This document shows, one piece after another, positions 51,719 through 63,753 of a DNA stretch of 64,000 nucleotides. Source of the DNA: Calycina herbarum (taxonomy: Eukaryota > Ascomycota > Leotiomycetes > Helotiales > Pezizellaceae); assembly GCA_001414485.1 (NCBI GenBank), contig LLEY01000060.1, positions 248,001-312,000 on the forward strand, in the 5' to 3' direction. The notes under the pieces were generated by a model. The model was not told the DNA's origin, made no database searches, and saw only the letters and a program-made list of their open reading frames with translations. How positions within the stretch are numbered: position 1 is the first letter of the stretch; every line of letters begins with the position of its first letter. Position numbers and translations under genes: made by a program.

Positions 51719-52873
51719 AGTTCGCCACGCCGCAGTTTATGCTTCGCTCAACACACACGGAATAAATAAAAATAATCATTCCGAAAGTTCCTGAAAGTTG
51801 CTTAGCTGCACCAATGAAACCACATGATTTTCACAAGCTTGCTGGTTGAACCCAGCCACTTCGGGTGCAAAACTTGACATCATCCGATGTTTTCATCTCT
51901 TCATCTTGTCGCAGACGAAACAGACTTGCGGCCGATACATAGCCTCAATCCTTTCACTTCCAACGAACGAGATATTTAATCAAATAAATGGGGCTGGTGG
52001 CAACGTCTTGCTTTTTGCAGTTCAGTTTATGCTATATATGACTTCCAAAAACGGAAGAGGGGGTCGGCCCGTACATCCCCTGCTCCGATCGGTGTCGCGA
52101 TGCGGGGTGCAGAAAGAGAATGGGGTTTCAGTTTCAAAGTCCCGATAACAATGACGAAGGCTTATATCCTCAATATTCTTATATTTATGACTCACTTGCC
52201 TTGATGTAGTCTCGTCTGATATGGACATCGTCCTTTCCAGGAAGTAGGTTACATTCAGGGGGCTATCTCGAGATTTTTTGAGCGCGACCCCAACTTCTCA
52301 ACGGGCGTGATGAATTAACCTGAGCTTCCTCAAGTGAGGGTAGTATTCCACTAGATATCTAACTGGCACCCTCGTTTGGTTGAGAGTAAGGCAAGTTGTT
52401 TAAGAACACGAGGACATTTGTTAAAATTTTAGTTTAAGCTGATTCCTATCCAAGTGGAGTTCAGGTGATCCTTCTACTTCTAATATGCACACAGTTTCCC
52501 CAAGGGTTCTGCCTGTTGTATTGTTTACTGGTTACCAAGTCGCTGTCATCCGGACTTTTTTCCGGATTTGACGTTTTTATGAGTATGTATCCTTTCTCGT
52601 CGTATTTACTACCGATATCGCATTCGGAGTCGGAGGGTTATGCGTGCTATAGCTGCTTTCATGCGATCCCCAAGCCACCCCATTGGATCATTGCCGTCTT
52701 TAGAAAATGCGAGGTGCAACACGCAAGTAGATCAGCTTGGCAAATTATTGAGCCATGACGCTAGGAAAATAAGATAATATAAGGGAAGTGCCTCCCTCAA
52801 TGATAGATTTTTACTCCATCCAAAGATTTCCACATCTTTGCACGCACTCTTTTATTTCCTTTCATCAGTAAAC
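51719..52873. other. Intergenic
   Basis: No supported gene. Frames at 51846-52148 and 52465-52758 (plus) have no domain, and the second overlaps probable promoter sequence of the FAD oxidase gene. Confidence 0.45.
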
Positions 52874-54712
52874 ATGGTTTCTACTCGTCGCAGTACACTC
52901 CTTGCGGTAGGAAGCTTCGCTGCTTCTGCCGCTGCTTGGGATTTTCCAAATAGTGTGGATGTTACCTTGAATTCGAATTCCACCAATACATGCACGTATC
53001 TCAAGTACAAATACCCGAACATGACAATAATGCCAACAGACAGCGGATATGCCGATGAAAACGAATGTAAGCTAGTTCTACAGATATTACTGCCTTAAGA
53101 ATATTAAAAGCTAACATCACGTAAAGTCTCGTGGAATGCTGGAGCGGTGAGTACCCAGTTTCTCTGAGTAAAAAGTCTCCTTTGGGTAAATCCCAGCGCT
53201 GAGACATTCTTCCTTCGCGAACTTTCTACAATGGTCCTGGAGACTCTTACTCACTCTACTCCTTAAACATTCCTCAAGAAGTTTACTGACTCCGAGATCC
53301 TGTAGTGGCTCAGCCCTGCTTGCGTTTTGACTCCATACAACGCAGAACAAATGTCCTGTGCTGTCAAGAAACTTGTCGAATTCGCGACCCCTTTTGCCAT
53401 TAGAGGAGGAGGACATATGCCAATCCCAGATGCCGCAAATATCAATTCCACGGGGGTTTTGATTTCCAGTTCACAACTCACCACATTGAAACTTTCAGAA
53501 GATTTACAAACTCTATCTGTTGCACCCGGACATCCATGGGGAGATGTGTATGAATTTCTTGATACTACGAAAACTGGAAAGATGGTAGTAGGCGGCCGAT
53601 ATACTCCAGTGGGGATTCCCGGTTATCTACTGGGAGGTGGAATGTCTTTTTACTCTTTTGAGTACGGATTTTCGTCTACAAACGGGAATGTTCGAGCTTA
53701 TGAGGTAAGCTTTCATAACTACAGTAGCCCCAAGCACGCCTAACTCGTAACAATCCTACAGTGTGTTCTCGCCGATGGCTCAATTGTCACAGCTACTGCC
53801 GATAACGAACAATCCGATTTGTATTGGGCCCTTCAAGGAGGCGGAAACTCTTTCTGTATCGTGACCAGATTCGATCTCCGAACAATTGACTCGCCCGTCA
53901 TCTCCCTCGCATTTCCCTCATACGGTGGACTCGAAGTCAAGGACGCCTTCTTGGATAGCACACTGAACTACGTTCTGAGCGGCGATAAAGATGTCAAGGC
54001 CACTGTCATCCCAATTGTTCGTTGGGGCCAAAATTCCACCGAACCAAGCTACGAGGGAAATCTGTGGTACAACGGAAATGTCACCAAACCAGAAATCTTC
54101 AACGACTACCAAGGTGGTCTTCTCCCAGAAAACAATTCCACTGCGCTGAATGCTTTGACTATGGGTACTTTCTCGAAGATCTTGGGTCCTTCCTTTGCAA
54201 AGGGCGGAGTGTCGAATGGCAAACATCAACTCTTCCATGTTCAATCCATCAAGGCAACCAGAGAGGCAATGGACATTGTACACGATATTTTCTTCGACGG
54301 AATCGTCGCTCACGGACTCTCAGACGTCCCTGAGTTTGTCGCAGCCCTAGCTTTCAACCCCATCACCACATCATTCATCGCAGCCTCCAACACTGGAACC
54401 GGTTGTCCCCAGGGTGTACCAGAAGAAGCTGTGTTTTGGGTCGAAGAAGCGCTTACCTGGGGTGAAGCCGAGGATAGCGATAAGATTGATGCCTTCATTG
54501 CAGATATCAATGCAAACATGACCTCTCAATTGGCTGCTATCGGTGGTGCATCGACGTATATATACTTGAATGATGCGGAGAAGAATCAGCCTGTGTTCCA
54601 GGGATATCCTGCTGAGAATGTCGTCCGTCTGAAGGAGATCAGAAGCAAGTATGATCCAGATATGATTTACACCAACTTGATGCCTGGTGGATTTAAGGTT
54701 GCACATGCATAG
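52874..54712 (+). CDS. Secreted FAD-linked oxidoreductase (BBE-like/PCMH type)
   Basis: Flavoenzyme of the berberine-bridge/6-hydroxynicotine oxidase superfamily, 520 aa, join(52874..53066,53127..53146,53306..53704,53762..54712). Signal peptide MVSTRRSTLLAVGSFAASAAA. The FAD-binding PCMH domain has CVLTPYNAEQMSCAVKKL, then FAIRGGGHMP, whose His108 is the expected covalent FAD attachment. PGHPWGDVYEFLD and GIPGYLLGGGMSFYSFEYG follow, then LADGSIVTATADNEQSDLYW and ALQGGGNSFCIVTRF. The C terminus (YDPDMIYTNLMPGGFKVAHA) is family-typical. The second Cys used for bicovalent FAD in some members is not present in the GGRYTPVGIPGY segment. Exon 2 is only 20 nt (encoding FSWNAGA) and is needed to keep frame. 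Substrate unknown; family members oxidise alkaloids, sugars or polyketides. No biosynthetic cluster surrounds it. Confidence 0.9.
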
Positions 54713-55304
54713 TGGTTTTGATTGAGGGATTGGATTTATTATTTGTCGTCTTGATTTTGTAGGATATCGGTGGTTTGCGAATTTGTCAGAATATAGTTAC
54801 TTCTTAGTGCGACACTAGTTTCATTTGTTTGTTTCAAATTGGCGTTATAAAGAAATCAAATTGCCTCACTCTTTTGTTTTGAGGTACTCCCTCATCTGAT
54901 CATTTTCTTTTAAAGGTTCTCGTGATGGGCTTATGCTAGTCTGCTTTAGTGACCTTTTGAGTCGTTTCGGAAAGGCTGTATCTTGTTGCTATTGTGATAG
55001 CCCGAAGATTACGTCTTTGAGCAAAGACGATAGCCTGGAGTGAAGTTTAACATTTCTTTATCTCTATCGCTCAATAACAATCAATAAGCTTGTACCTATA
55101 AATACACAAGCGAAACCTGACCGAAACAAAGAAAACCACACCCTGCGATTATCAACATCTACATTCCGCTTCGAGTTTAGGGAATTCCTTTGTTCCATAT
55201 CAAAAATTTCGAAAATTTAATTCGGCTTCTGCGGCGATGTACCAATCAACATTTCACTTATTTGTACCATGTCTCAATGACGGAGGCTTTCAACCAGGAG
55301 TCAA
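54713..55304. other. Intergenic
   Basis: 3' flank of the FAD oxidase and promoter of the next gene. ATG triplets at 55269 and 55277 upstream of the chosen start open very short frames (3 and 23 codons) and could act as upstream ORFs if transcribed. Nothing else seen. Confidence 0.5.
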
Positions 55305-57706
55305 ATGGAAGCCTACACACCTTTCCGAACAAAATACGGCTATCTTGATGGGTACGAGAACACCAACAAAAGCGGTCTCACCCCTACCCAATATATCTTC
55401 CCTGGCGACCTAACGGACCCAAAGTTAGAGTCACAAATTAAAAGCAAGGAAAACCAACAACAGGAGGCTCTCTTTGGCTGGACAACCCGAGAACTCGTGG
55501 ATTTAGATTGCCTCACTATACGAGATGCCAAGCAAGGAGATCTGGAATCTATACCTATTCTCCCCCTTCTAAATCGTCCCGTTTGGGAAACGTCTCCTGC
55601 ACCGGATTTTGAGAGAACGTATATGTATGTGTTGACTGGTAACCGCGGTGATATTGCGGCTCACAATGATTTGATTTGGGAGGCTTTGAAGCCTGCTTTG
55701 AGGATTGCGTCGTTTTATTTGTCGAGTGTTCATATGCTGCCTTTTGTAATATTGCGCTGACTCTCATTCGTCCTTTTAGCTCCTTTGCTAATGATTTATA
55801 GTTTGATGCCTTATTAAATGGCCCATGGGAACTGATTCCCGAATTTCGAAAAATGCAAAACGATAAAGGGAAAGGGCCATTTTATTCCTTCCGACCCCCG
55901 GAAATCCCTACACAGCCCTCCGTACTTGAAAGAGAGAGAGATCTCGTATTTGATGACTTACGCATCAACAAAAGACTTCAAATTGGTTTTATGAGTGCAG
56001 ATGAGAATCCCGAAGACCCTGATGAGTCCTGGGTTGACGAAATGGTTCATGGGTATACGACTGTGAATAACGAGCTCATGCATTCCGTACCCAAGGACCC
56101 TAATGCAGCGTGGAGAGTTTTCGTTTTCTTGAATAGCCTAGGAATTGAGAGGCTTCTTGAAGATGATCTGAACTCTTCAGAACGAGTGACGATTGAATGG
56201 TTTCTTGCTCTTACGGTGAGCATCCTTGTTTCCATGTTTTCCTCCTGATGTATCTGACCATTCTGCTTGTAACCAGCTATCCCATGAAATCATCCATGCC
56301 GTCCAGTATTCGCTGGGAATTAATATCGGTGGCTGGACCGAGCAAAGTTTTCAAAAGAACTATGAGCCATATTATATGGATCAACCTATAGCGGAACTCG
56401 GATGGTGCTTTGAAAGGGAAGTAAGTAACCAGTGCAACTGATCAAAACAATCATGATTTCCTAACTTTTCAAGATAAATGGGGGGATCCAGGAAACGATG
56501 GGCAAGAAAGAACTAAAGTTTACTAGAGGTTTGCAGCTGGGCCAATTCTTCATTCCAACCTGGCCTTCGATGAAATCGAAAAACGTTCGTGACAGTGGTA
56601 CTATACTTTTGGTACAACCACACCCTTATTTATACGACATTAGATATCCTGTTCCAATATCACTAATGGAAGACCTCCAAACACAAAATTTCTGGAATCT
56701 CGGAGTACGAAACTTCGGCATCCAACTCCTCTTTCTCCGCGTCTTCAAAGTAGGAACTCGAACGACTTACATTTTTAACTCAAAAAAGAAGGTGGAAGAG
56801 AAACCACCAGACCCTTATATAAAGGAAGGCAGAGCTTCCATATCTACTACTATTGACCAGAAGGTTGTATCTACTACTTCTAACCTTCAACAATTGGCAT
56901 TCCTGAGCCCAGAACAAAGAAGCATAGCAGAATTTGGACACGCCTTGATACTTAGTTCTAACCGAGATTCGACTTTCTGGGCAGAAAGTCAAAAGAAAGC
57001 TGGCACCATGCAGAAAATCAATGATCTCCTCTACAGAGATCCAAGAATCAGAACACCCTTCCAAGGATTAGGTATGATATTCAACGATATACTCCCCCAC
57101 GCCATCAGGAACCACGAAAACATGATCACCTTCACGATTGATATGGAAGACGAGAGAGAAAGTGTAAACTCCGCGCGCAAAAAAAGTCTTATAGCATGGA
57201 ACAAAGGAACAGCGAGTTTCGTGAGACAGATGGTCATGGAGGTACAAGGTGTTAATTCTAGCCTTCCAACTCCCGAGGCAGATGATTTCTTGATCAAACT
57301 TGAGAGAGGACGTCTTCGGCTCGCCAATCCCAGCCCCAGCGACGACACTACAGATGAAGATGACCTCCTACATCTACGTTTGGGAAAATGCAAAAAGCTT
57401 CTCGCAACATCCAACCCTTCCATGGCCGAAGCCCAGCAAATGGAAACCCTGGCCAACAACGTGTTGGGAGATGAGGGTTCCACAATATTGGCATGCGCTT
57501 GTGCGAAGATCTTAATTGCCGTTCTGGGCAGTCAGACTGCGCATGGTTGGAATGACAGGGTGAGGGTGGGAGGAGGGGCGGCAATGAATAGTTTTGGAGC
57601 GTTGGCCCAAACTGAGGGAGAGGATATTGGGAAGTTGTGGAGGGATGAGATAAATTCTTGGCAAGCGATGTTGATGCAGGTCGCTAAGATTGGGCCGCCG
57701 CAGTGA
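55305..57706 (+). CDS. Large unknown protein with HEIIH zinc-peptidase-like motif
   Basis: 743 aa, join(55305..55745,55802..56215,56277..56420,56474..57706), all junctions in phase with introns of 53-61 nt. No signal peptide. Exon 3 opens with LSHEIIHAVQYSLGINIGGW: His288-Glu289-x-x-His292, a metallopeptidase-type HExxH. It is preceded by a hydrophobic strand (IEWFLAL) and followed 33 residues later by MDQPIAELGWCFERE, whose Glu325 could be a third zinc ligand as in gluzincins. The N-terminal 285 residues and the C-terminal 410 match no family I know; the latter includes a helical segment LLHLRLGKCKKLLATSNPSM and ending MLMQVAKIGPPQ. It could be an uncharacterised fungal metalloprotease-like protein or an inactive relative. 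Confidence 0.8.
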
Positions 57707-57835
57707 TAGACTCAAATGTTAAGATGATGTAGAAGATCGTCCTAGGGGTTTTTGATTCAAAATGTGTCTTACTGTTTTTGTTAATAAGATAAATCGGCCT
57801 TCTTGTAAAATCATAGCATTCAATATCCAAGCACT

Positions 57836-60129
57836 CTAATACCAAAGAGCCTTATTCCAAAACAAACTTTTCTCGTTCGCCAAAGAATCATCCTGTGTAG
57901 AAAAGGTTGTATTAAACACCAGCTCTGTCCCCACTGCCGAAGAATTATACAACGGCCACGCAATATTGTCATCCGGAAAAACCGTATTCTACGAAAAATT
58001 AGCATATATGTTCCTGTCTGGAGAAGAGCCGAGAGGATTGAATCAGGATGAAATATCCTTTCGACTACTAGTAATAGAGATGTTCAAAACGGGGAGCAAA
58101 GGGAAGGTTGCATACCGGATTCCCAGTTAAGACAAAGGAAACGAGATATTTCTGCATTTTATTTGCGATCGTGGGATCGATGGAGATGTCTCCTCCAGGT
58201 CCACCACCGCCACCTGCACCTCCTCCAACTGTTGTTGTATTCGTTAGGGTATACGTGCTGTAGACTGTTTATTGGGATCAGTCTTGTCCCCAACGGGGTT
58301 TTGTCTTTGCGAGAAATGGGAGACAACATACAGTAATAATTCTGATCTGTTCCATGAACAGAGGGGCCAAGAGCAACTAAAGCATTCCAAGTTTGATTAT
58401 TAAGAGCATGAGTGAGGGCAAGATTATGAGCAGTCAAATCGAAAGATTGCTCCATATCCGCAAACCGAAGTCCGGGAGTGGCATAATCAGCTTCTGGGTA
58501 AAGTTCGAGCGCTTTTGCTATGGTGGCGTCTGTTATGGATGGAAGGTAACTTTTAAGTTTGGCGGGAATGTCTTCAGTTGTGTTTACTCCGGCGTAAGTG
58601 GTAGCTGCTGTGTTTGACTCGTGTTGTTCGTGAGTTATGATGAGAGGGCCCGTGAAGTTGAATCTTTGTTGGTAGAGTTGTGATTCATCTGGGGGATAAT
58701 GTTAGTGAATTAATCTCCAAGTTTTGATTGAGATGGAGTAGGGGGTTCAGTGATTGCTCTTGGTAGGGATCATGAGCTTTCATCTACGTATTCCCCCCCC
58801 ATTATTGTAGAAATTCTTGGGCAATCTCAAGTATTGTGCAAGAGTATTCAGGAGAATTGAGAAGTCGGCTTCCCGATTCTTTTGAACATTCTCGGGCAAT
58901 AGATATGATTGTTTTAGACCTTTTCGTATATTGCTTGTGAAAACAGGTGTACTCAGAGGAAAGCCCGTCTCTCTTTATCTCCAAGCTCTATAGTATTTCT
59001 GCAAACATCCTCGGTCGCTATTGTTAGAGGAGGTTTAGGCGAACTAGGAAATTAAGGCCCTGACTCTCCTAGACCTACTCAAACAATTCCTTTTATTATT
59101 GTAGACATTTTTGGGGTAAAAAAAGGTGGACAGAGAGCAACCAGAAGAAACCACAGGACTTACAAGTATCTGACACGAAATCACCGTCAACACGAGGTTG
59201 TAAAGTGTATGCGACCTGGCTAACCAGATTGGTAGCAGCAGTGCTGAGAGTATTGAAATCCACAGTTCTCATACAGTCAATAGCACCCCCATTACAACCA
59301 ACAGTTGTCGAAACATTCTGCCAAAATGTCTAGATTGCACAAGTTAGTTCATCATCCTCAGTCTATTACTTTTATGTTCAAAACCCACCTCAGCATGCTC
59401 ATGTCCAGCCCCTGGAATGAAGCCCGGAGACATAAGATAAGCCCTCTGATACAACTGTTCCGCCCTCCCCGCAAACCTCGTCATCTGAAAAAGAGTCTGC
59501 GAAGCTCCAGCCGAGAACCCAACCGCCGCAATATCCTCCGGATTTCCCCCAAAATTTGAAATATACTTCTTCGTCCATTGAAAAGCATGTTGCACATCCC
59601 ACAAAGCGATATTTGAAGTTCCACCTTCGTGGTTGATAGTAACGCTGTTGGCGACACCAGTCATCCCCAATCTATAATTGTAGGAGACGTATATGAAGTC
59701 TTTGGAAAGGTCGAAGAGTCCTTCAGGTGAGTTTTCGGATTTGGAGCCTTTGATGAAACGTCCGCCATATGTGAAGACCATGACGGGGAGGTTTCGGCCG
59801 ATAGCGTCGGCTGGAGCCCAGATGTCCATGTATAAACAATCTTCTGCTGTACTACAGGCTACCGCGGCGTCGGCTAAGGATCCGATATTGACATCGGTCT
59901 CGGTGAGAGGCCATTGGGGTTTCTCCCATCGAAGATCGCCTGTTGGTACTTGTGCGTATCGAATATTTTGATATTTGTAGTATCCAAGGGATGCATTTCC
60001 AGCTGCTGCAACAATGGTGTTGTAATCGAGGACTACTGATGGCATTGAAGAATCGGCATCCGTTGTTGGTGTGCCCGCAGCTACTACGCTGGCTGCCAAT
60101 GCCAGCAAAAAGGAGGAGTGAAAATGCAT
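57836..60129 (-). CDS. Secreted type-B carboxylesterase/lipase
   Basis: Alpha/beta-hydrolase of the cholinesterase-like group, 517 aa, complement(join(57836..57988,58116..58264,58332..58688,59164..59317,59389..60129)), all phases consistent. Signal peptide MHFHSSFLLALAASVVAAG. Family marks are YQNIRYAQVPTGDLRWEKPQ, AEDCLYMDIWAP, NYRLGMTG and GGNPEDIAAVGFSAGASQTL. The nucleophile is Ser206, here in GFSAG rather than the usual GESAG. The catalytic-type His is in PSVHGTDQNYY. The oxyanion-hole segment reads TYGGRFIKGS where most members have HGGGF. A Gly-rich insert (GGGAGGGGGPGG) precedes the last helices. Intron 3 (58689-59163) is 475 nt and contains a 22-base direct repeat, quite unlike the other short introns. 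The two altered motifs may mean changed specificity. Confidence 0.88.
58689..59163 (-). other. Unusually long intron with internal direct repeat
   Basis: A 475-nt intron in the esterase gene with donor GTAAGT, acceptor CCCCCAG. On the plus strand ATTATTGTAGAAATTCTTGG (58801) recurs as ATTATTGTAGACATTTTTGG (59095), bracketing 294 bases. No coding sequence inside. Inserted DNA is the likely cause. Confidence 0.7.
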
Positions 60130-60969
60130 CGCTAAATGCAAATGAAAGACGATATAAACATGAGCTCAAACCAAAAACAAAAAGAGACTCAAACGAGTGA
60201 GGTTGGAAAAAAAGAATTATTGGGGAACCTAGACCCCATATAACAAACTCATACATGAAAATAAGGCTACAGACCATAACATCATCGGAGAACATGTCCA
60301 CATACCGTCCACCTCCCCGCACATGGTAAACTGGAAAAGAGAGCGCGTCGCGTTCAGAAAAAGGGAAGACCGGAAAGTGGATTTGTAACCAGGTTCTTAG
60401 CTATGGAGATCTCGGAAGATTTTGATGAAGTGGACATTGAAATTATGAGTGGAGACTGCGGGGTCAAATGAAAGAATGGGGGTGAATCCTCTCGAGAATG
60501 TGCATCGAAGATTGTGAAACATTTCTCTTGTCGTTTCAAAAATCTACTCTTGTATAAGAGCTTTCGAATTGAAAGTGATTCTTCACCTTCATCAAAGAAA
60601 GTAGAACAATCCTTCCAAACTTTTTCCATACTTGCAGCCAAGAAACCGAATGACAGGATAACAAATTACAATTATGACTTTACAAGAACACAGAATTGCC
60701 ACCAACCTGTTGGAATAGAAGTACTGTATAATACAAGTAGGCGGTTTTGTGGCATGAATTCCCTATGGATAAACCACCAATGAAGAGGAAAGGAGTTGAC
60801 CCCGACCTTGCCGACAGATCAGCTTCTGACTTGTACTTGGAAGTACGGGGATTCGGAGATAAAACGTACCATGCCAGCCTCTTTCTTCTCGCATATGAAT
60901 GATATCTATAAGCCACATGTCCCAAGAATCACAACTCTCATGCTTATCAATAATCATAGCGGAATTTTT
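60130..60969. other. Intergenic
   Basis: Promoter side of the esterase gene and 3' flank of spt10. Short overlapping frames on both strands have no features. Confidence 0.45.
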
Positions 60970-62838
60970 TTAGTCAGCATCGGAAAAGCCTCTTACACCA
61001 ACACCCCTCAACGCCTCCTCTGTAGCTCTATTCGCAGCTTCTTCTTGAATTCGCATGACCACTTCGTCGCTAGCATCTTGATCATCATTCGTCTCTTCGT
61101 CCTCGTCTCTCGCATCGTGGTTCGGATCCTCAAATCCCCCACTATTACCATCAGTATCCACATCGCCATCAACATCGCCATCATGATTAATTAACATATC
61201 CAAATCATCACCCATTCCATCTCTATGGTGGCCCCCTTCCTCTAACATCCTCTCATCTTTATGATCGCTCGTAACGTGAGAACCTGAGATCATAGCATGG
61301 AAGGGATCTTGGTCTTTCCACGCTGAATCATGAGGGTTGTCGTCGTGTTGGTGGTGATGATTATCGTCATTGTATCCACCCAGATGATGGCGCACATCTT
61401 CCATGATCTGCGGGTCCATGATCTGAGGGTCTAAAGGTATGTAATCATGCTCTCGAATACCCATACGCGCGATTGGGGCCGAGGGTTGTTCGTGGGATAG
61501 TTGCATAGGTGGATGGGTATTGGTATGAAGTTGGCGAGCATGAGATGTTGGAGCTTGTGGGTTTCCAGGTAACCTACGATTGAGAACTTGAGGGGAGACG
61601 GAACCTTGACCCGCTTCTGCTGGGTAGCCGTCTTCGGAAGATGCAGGTTGATGTTGATGTTGATGGTGATCTTGGTGTTCTCGAGCAAGTGACATGGCAC
61701 GACTAGCAGCACTGACACTTTGACTAGATACAGGAGTTGCACTTGGAGTAACAACTGGCGGACTGATTATAGGGAAGCTGGAATCATTTGCACGAGAGGT
61801 TGTTGTTTTGCCAATTTCTTTGCATTGTGCGCAGTTTCGAATGACCATGCTAACTGTCTCCTTGATTCGAACCCAGTGATACCTTTCCGTAATGGTGGCT
61901 GTTGTTTTATTGATTCCCCCGTGAGTTTGAACATGTATATCCCTTGCAATCTCGTATTGTTTCTGGGGATCCGATATGACTTCTTTATCCTTCAACATCA
62001 ACTTGTCCGTCTCGGGAATCAGTTTGTAATGTGTCGCCGCGCTTCGGAGTCTGCTTTTTTCGGCTCGATCAGCACCAGCAGGATATTTGCCGAACTTTAG
62101 GTAGAATTTGATCTTGTCGAAGCGTTCTTCACTCACAAAATCCTCGCCCTCTGGCGTTAAATCTCTTCCGTAGATGATGGCGTCGATCAGTTGACCTGGG
62201 TAGCTCTTGAGATTGCCAGCTCCCTTTATCTTTCCAACTCTTTTGAAGCCGAGAGCATCCCAAATTCGACAGGATGCTACGTTCGTTTCGTAGACGAGGT
62301 TGAACACACTGTAGACGTAGCCCAGGCGAGGAGCCCAAACGAGGTAACTTTCTCCCATAAGGCGACCTACACCTTTGTTACGTGCGGCTTCGGTGACTAG
62401 AAAACCAGCGTTGCTGACGTGGCTGCTTCGACCTGGATAGTTAGGCTTGATGTAGAAACTTCCCAAACATTCCCTAGCCCAATCTTTTCCTTCAACAACC
62501 TGATCCACGCTGGTATAACTTCCCAGCAACATAATAGCACCGAAATTTTGAAACCAGTAAGAAGCGAATTGGGGTGCCAGCATCCCATCCATCATGGGGT
62601 ATGTATCTCCATTTTCAATTTCCTTGTTCAATTGATCACTGAGATATGCGAGCAGGGAGTTCGGGACTTGATGCTCGGAGGAAAATGGTATAATGGTAGC
62701 AACTGTCACTCGATCCCGTAGCGTGACTTGCCGAGGGAGTATATCGAATGGAAGGGGGTGGTGGGGGTCAGGGTAAGGGGGTGCACCAGAAGTACGTGTG
62801 ATGGTGGCAGCCGCGGGGTCATCAAGCATGGCTGGCAT
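60970..62838 (-). CDS. spt10: Spt10-like GNAT acetyltransferase with integrase-type zinc finger
   Basis: Intronless, 622 aa from the ATG at 62838 (MPAMLDDPAAATITRTSGAP). Spt10 controls histone gene promoters and chromatin in yeast. The N-terminal GNAT domain (about 45-220) contains GSFYIKPNYPGRSSHVSNAG, then FLVTEAARNKGVGRLMGESY (acetyl-CoA loop) and ASCRIWDALGFKRVGKIKG. An HHCC zinc finger of the retroviral-integrase/zf-H2C2 type lies at about 300-345: HVQTHGGINKTTATITERYH then VIRNCAQCKE, the module yeast Spt10 uses for DNA binding. The C-terminal 270 residues are disordered, rich in His, Gln, Ser and then Asp/Glu (DDLDMLINHDGDVDGDVDTD). Upstream in-frame codons have no ATG. Confidence 0.9.
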   Translation of the reverse strand: MPAMLDDPAAATITRTSGAPPYPDPHHPLPFDILPRQVTLRDRVTVATIIPFSSEHQVPNSLLAYLSDQLNKEIENGDTYPMMDGMLAPQFASYWFQNFGAIMLLGSYTSVDQVVEGKDWARECLGSFYIKPNYPGRSSHVSNAGFLVTEAARNKGVGRLMGESYLVWAPRLGYVYSVFNLVYETNVASCRIWDALGFKRVGKIKGAGNLKSYPGQLIDAIIYGRDLTPEGEDFVSEERFDKIKFYLKFGKYPAGADRAEKSRLRSAATHYKLIPETDKLMLKDKEVISDPQKQYEIARDIHVQTHGGINKTTATITERYHWVRIKETVSMVIRNCAQCKEIGKTTTSRANDSSFPIISPPVVTPSATPVSSQSVSAASRAMSLAREHQDHHQHQHQPASSEDGYPAEAGQGSVSPQVLNRRLPGNPQAPTSHARQLHTNTHPPMQLSHEQPSAPIARMGIREHDYIPLDPQIMDPQIMEDVRHHLGGYNDDNHHHQHDDNPHDSAWKDQDPFHAMISGSHVTSDHKDERMLEEGGHHRDGMGDDLDMLINHDGDVDGDVDTDGNSGGFEDPNHDARDEDEETNDDQDASDEVVMRIQEEAANRATEEALRGVGVRGFSDAD

Positions 62839-63753
62839 CTTGAACAGCAATTGAGAAGCGAACTATCGGTTCAAAGTCTCTATTTACTTTGTTAGAGAGT
62901 GTAATATAGATGGATTGCACAATTGCTACCCCGCACTAGAGCGCGGATTGTTTGGACGATGACCTACTATAAAGTGTGCCACCTACAATTTCAACACAAT
63001 ATGTGAGAATCCAAGAAATAATTATAAATTTCTAATTGGGGTGGATGGTGTGGTAGCGAAAGGGGGTGGAGATGAGATGTTCGACGTTGTTCTGAGAACT
63101 TCAATTGAATAATCTGGCATCCGATTTTAGTGCGGTCACGTGTAACCTCGGAGTTTCAGAGTGTGGTGTTACTTCTCCGTCCCAACCTCTTTCTCAATCT
63201 TCGGTATTGGATGATATACTCACCTGTCACGAGCCGTTTCCTTACTGGAAGCAGGTATATGGGTTTAGAATTACCCTCAAGAATTGATGCAAGAGGTCTA
63301 CTCGAGAGACAATTCTCCGGCCCTGCACCTGAATGACCCGTATAAAGCGGCTAGAAGGAGCCATGAGAATACTCGAGTACCAATTCCTTATGTCTATGAC
63401 ATCGTTCGGTTGGGTTTCCTATTCTCGCAACAGTCGAGTCAATAGAAGCTTTAACCTCAAAAGTAAGTTATAACCAACAGTCTGATTCTGCTTGATGGGA
63501 ACAAACTGGTAAGTCACCTTGGTCGACTTGTCCCGCCAGGTTTGATAGGACGTTGGCGGGGTAAAATGGGCAGCTTCGACCCCACCATTTCAAGTCAAGA
63601 TCAGCCTGATTCCCTGATACCCACCCCTCTCTCTCATCCCGTCTTGGGTGTGGTGATACTTCCACCACAGGCAGGACACATAATTTCGTCATCTTCATTC
63701 ACCTCACCTGTTTCTCTCAAAACTCAACTTGCTCCTTCCTTCCACCACGACGC
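62839..63753. other. Intergenic, divergent promoter region
   Basis: Separates spt10 (minus) from the epimerase gene (plus), so it is a shared bidirectional upstream region. Short frames at 63105-63336 and 63468-63757 have no features. Confidence 0.5.

Noticed and set aside
50674..57706. Secondary-metabolite cluster around the FAD oxidase and DJ-1 protein
   Set aside because: No polyketide synthase, peptide synthetase, terpene cyclase, P450 or cluster regulator lies nearby.
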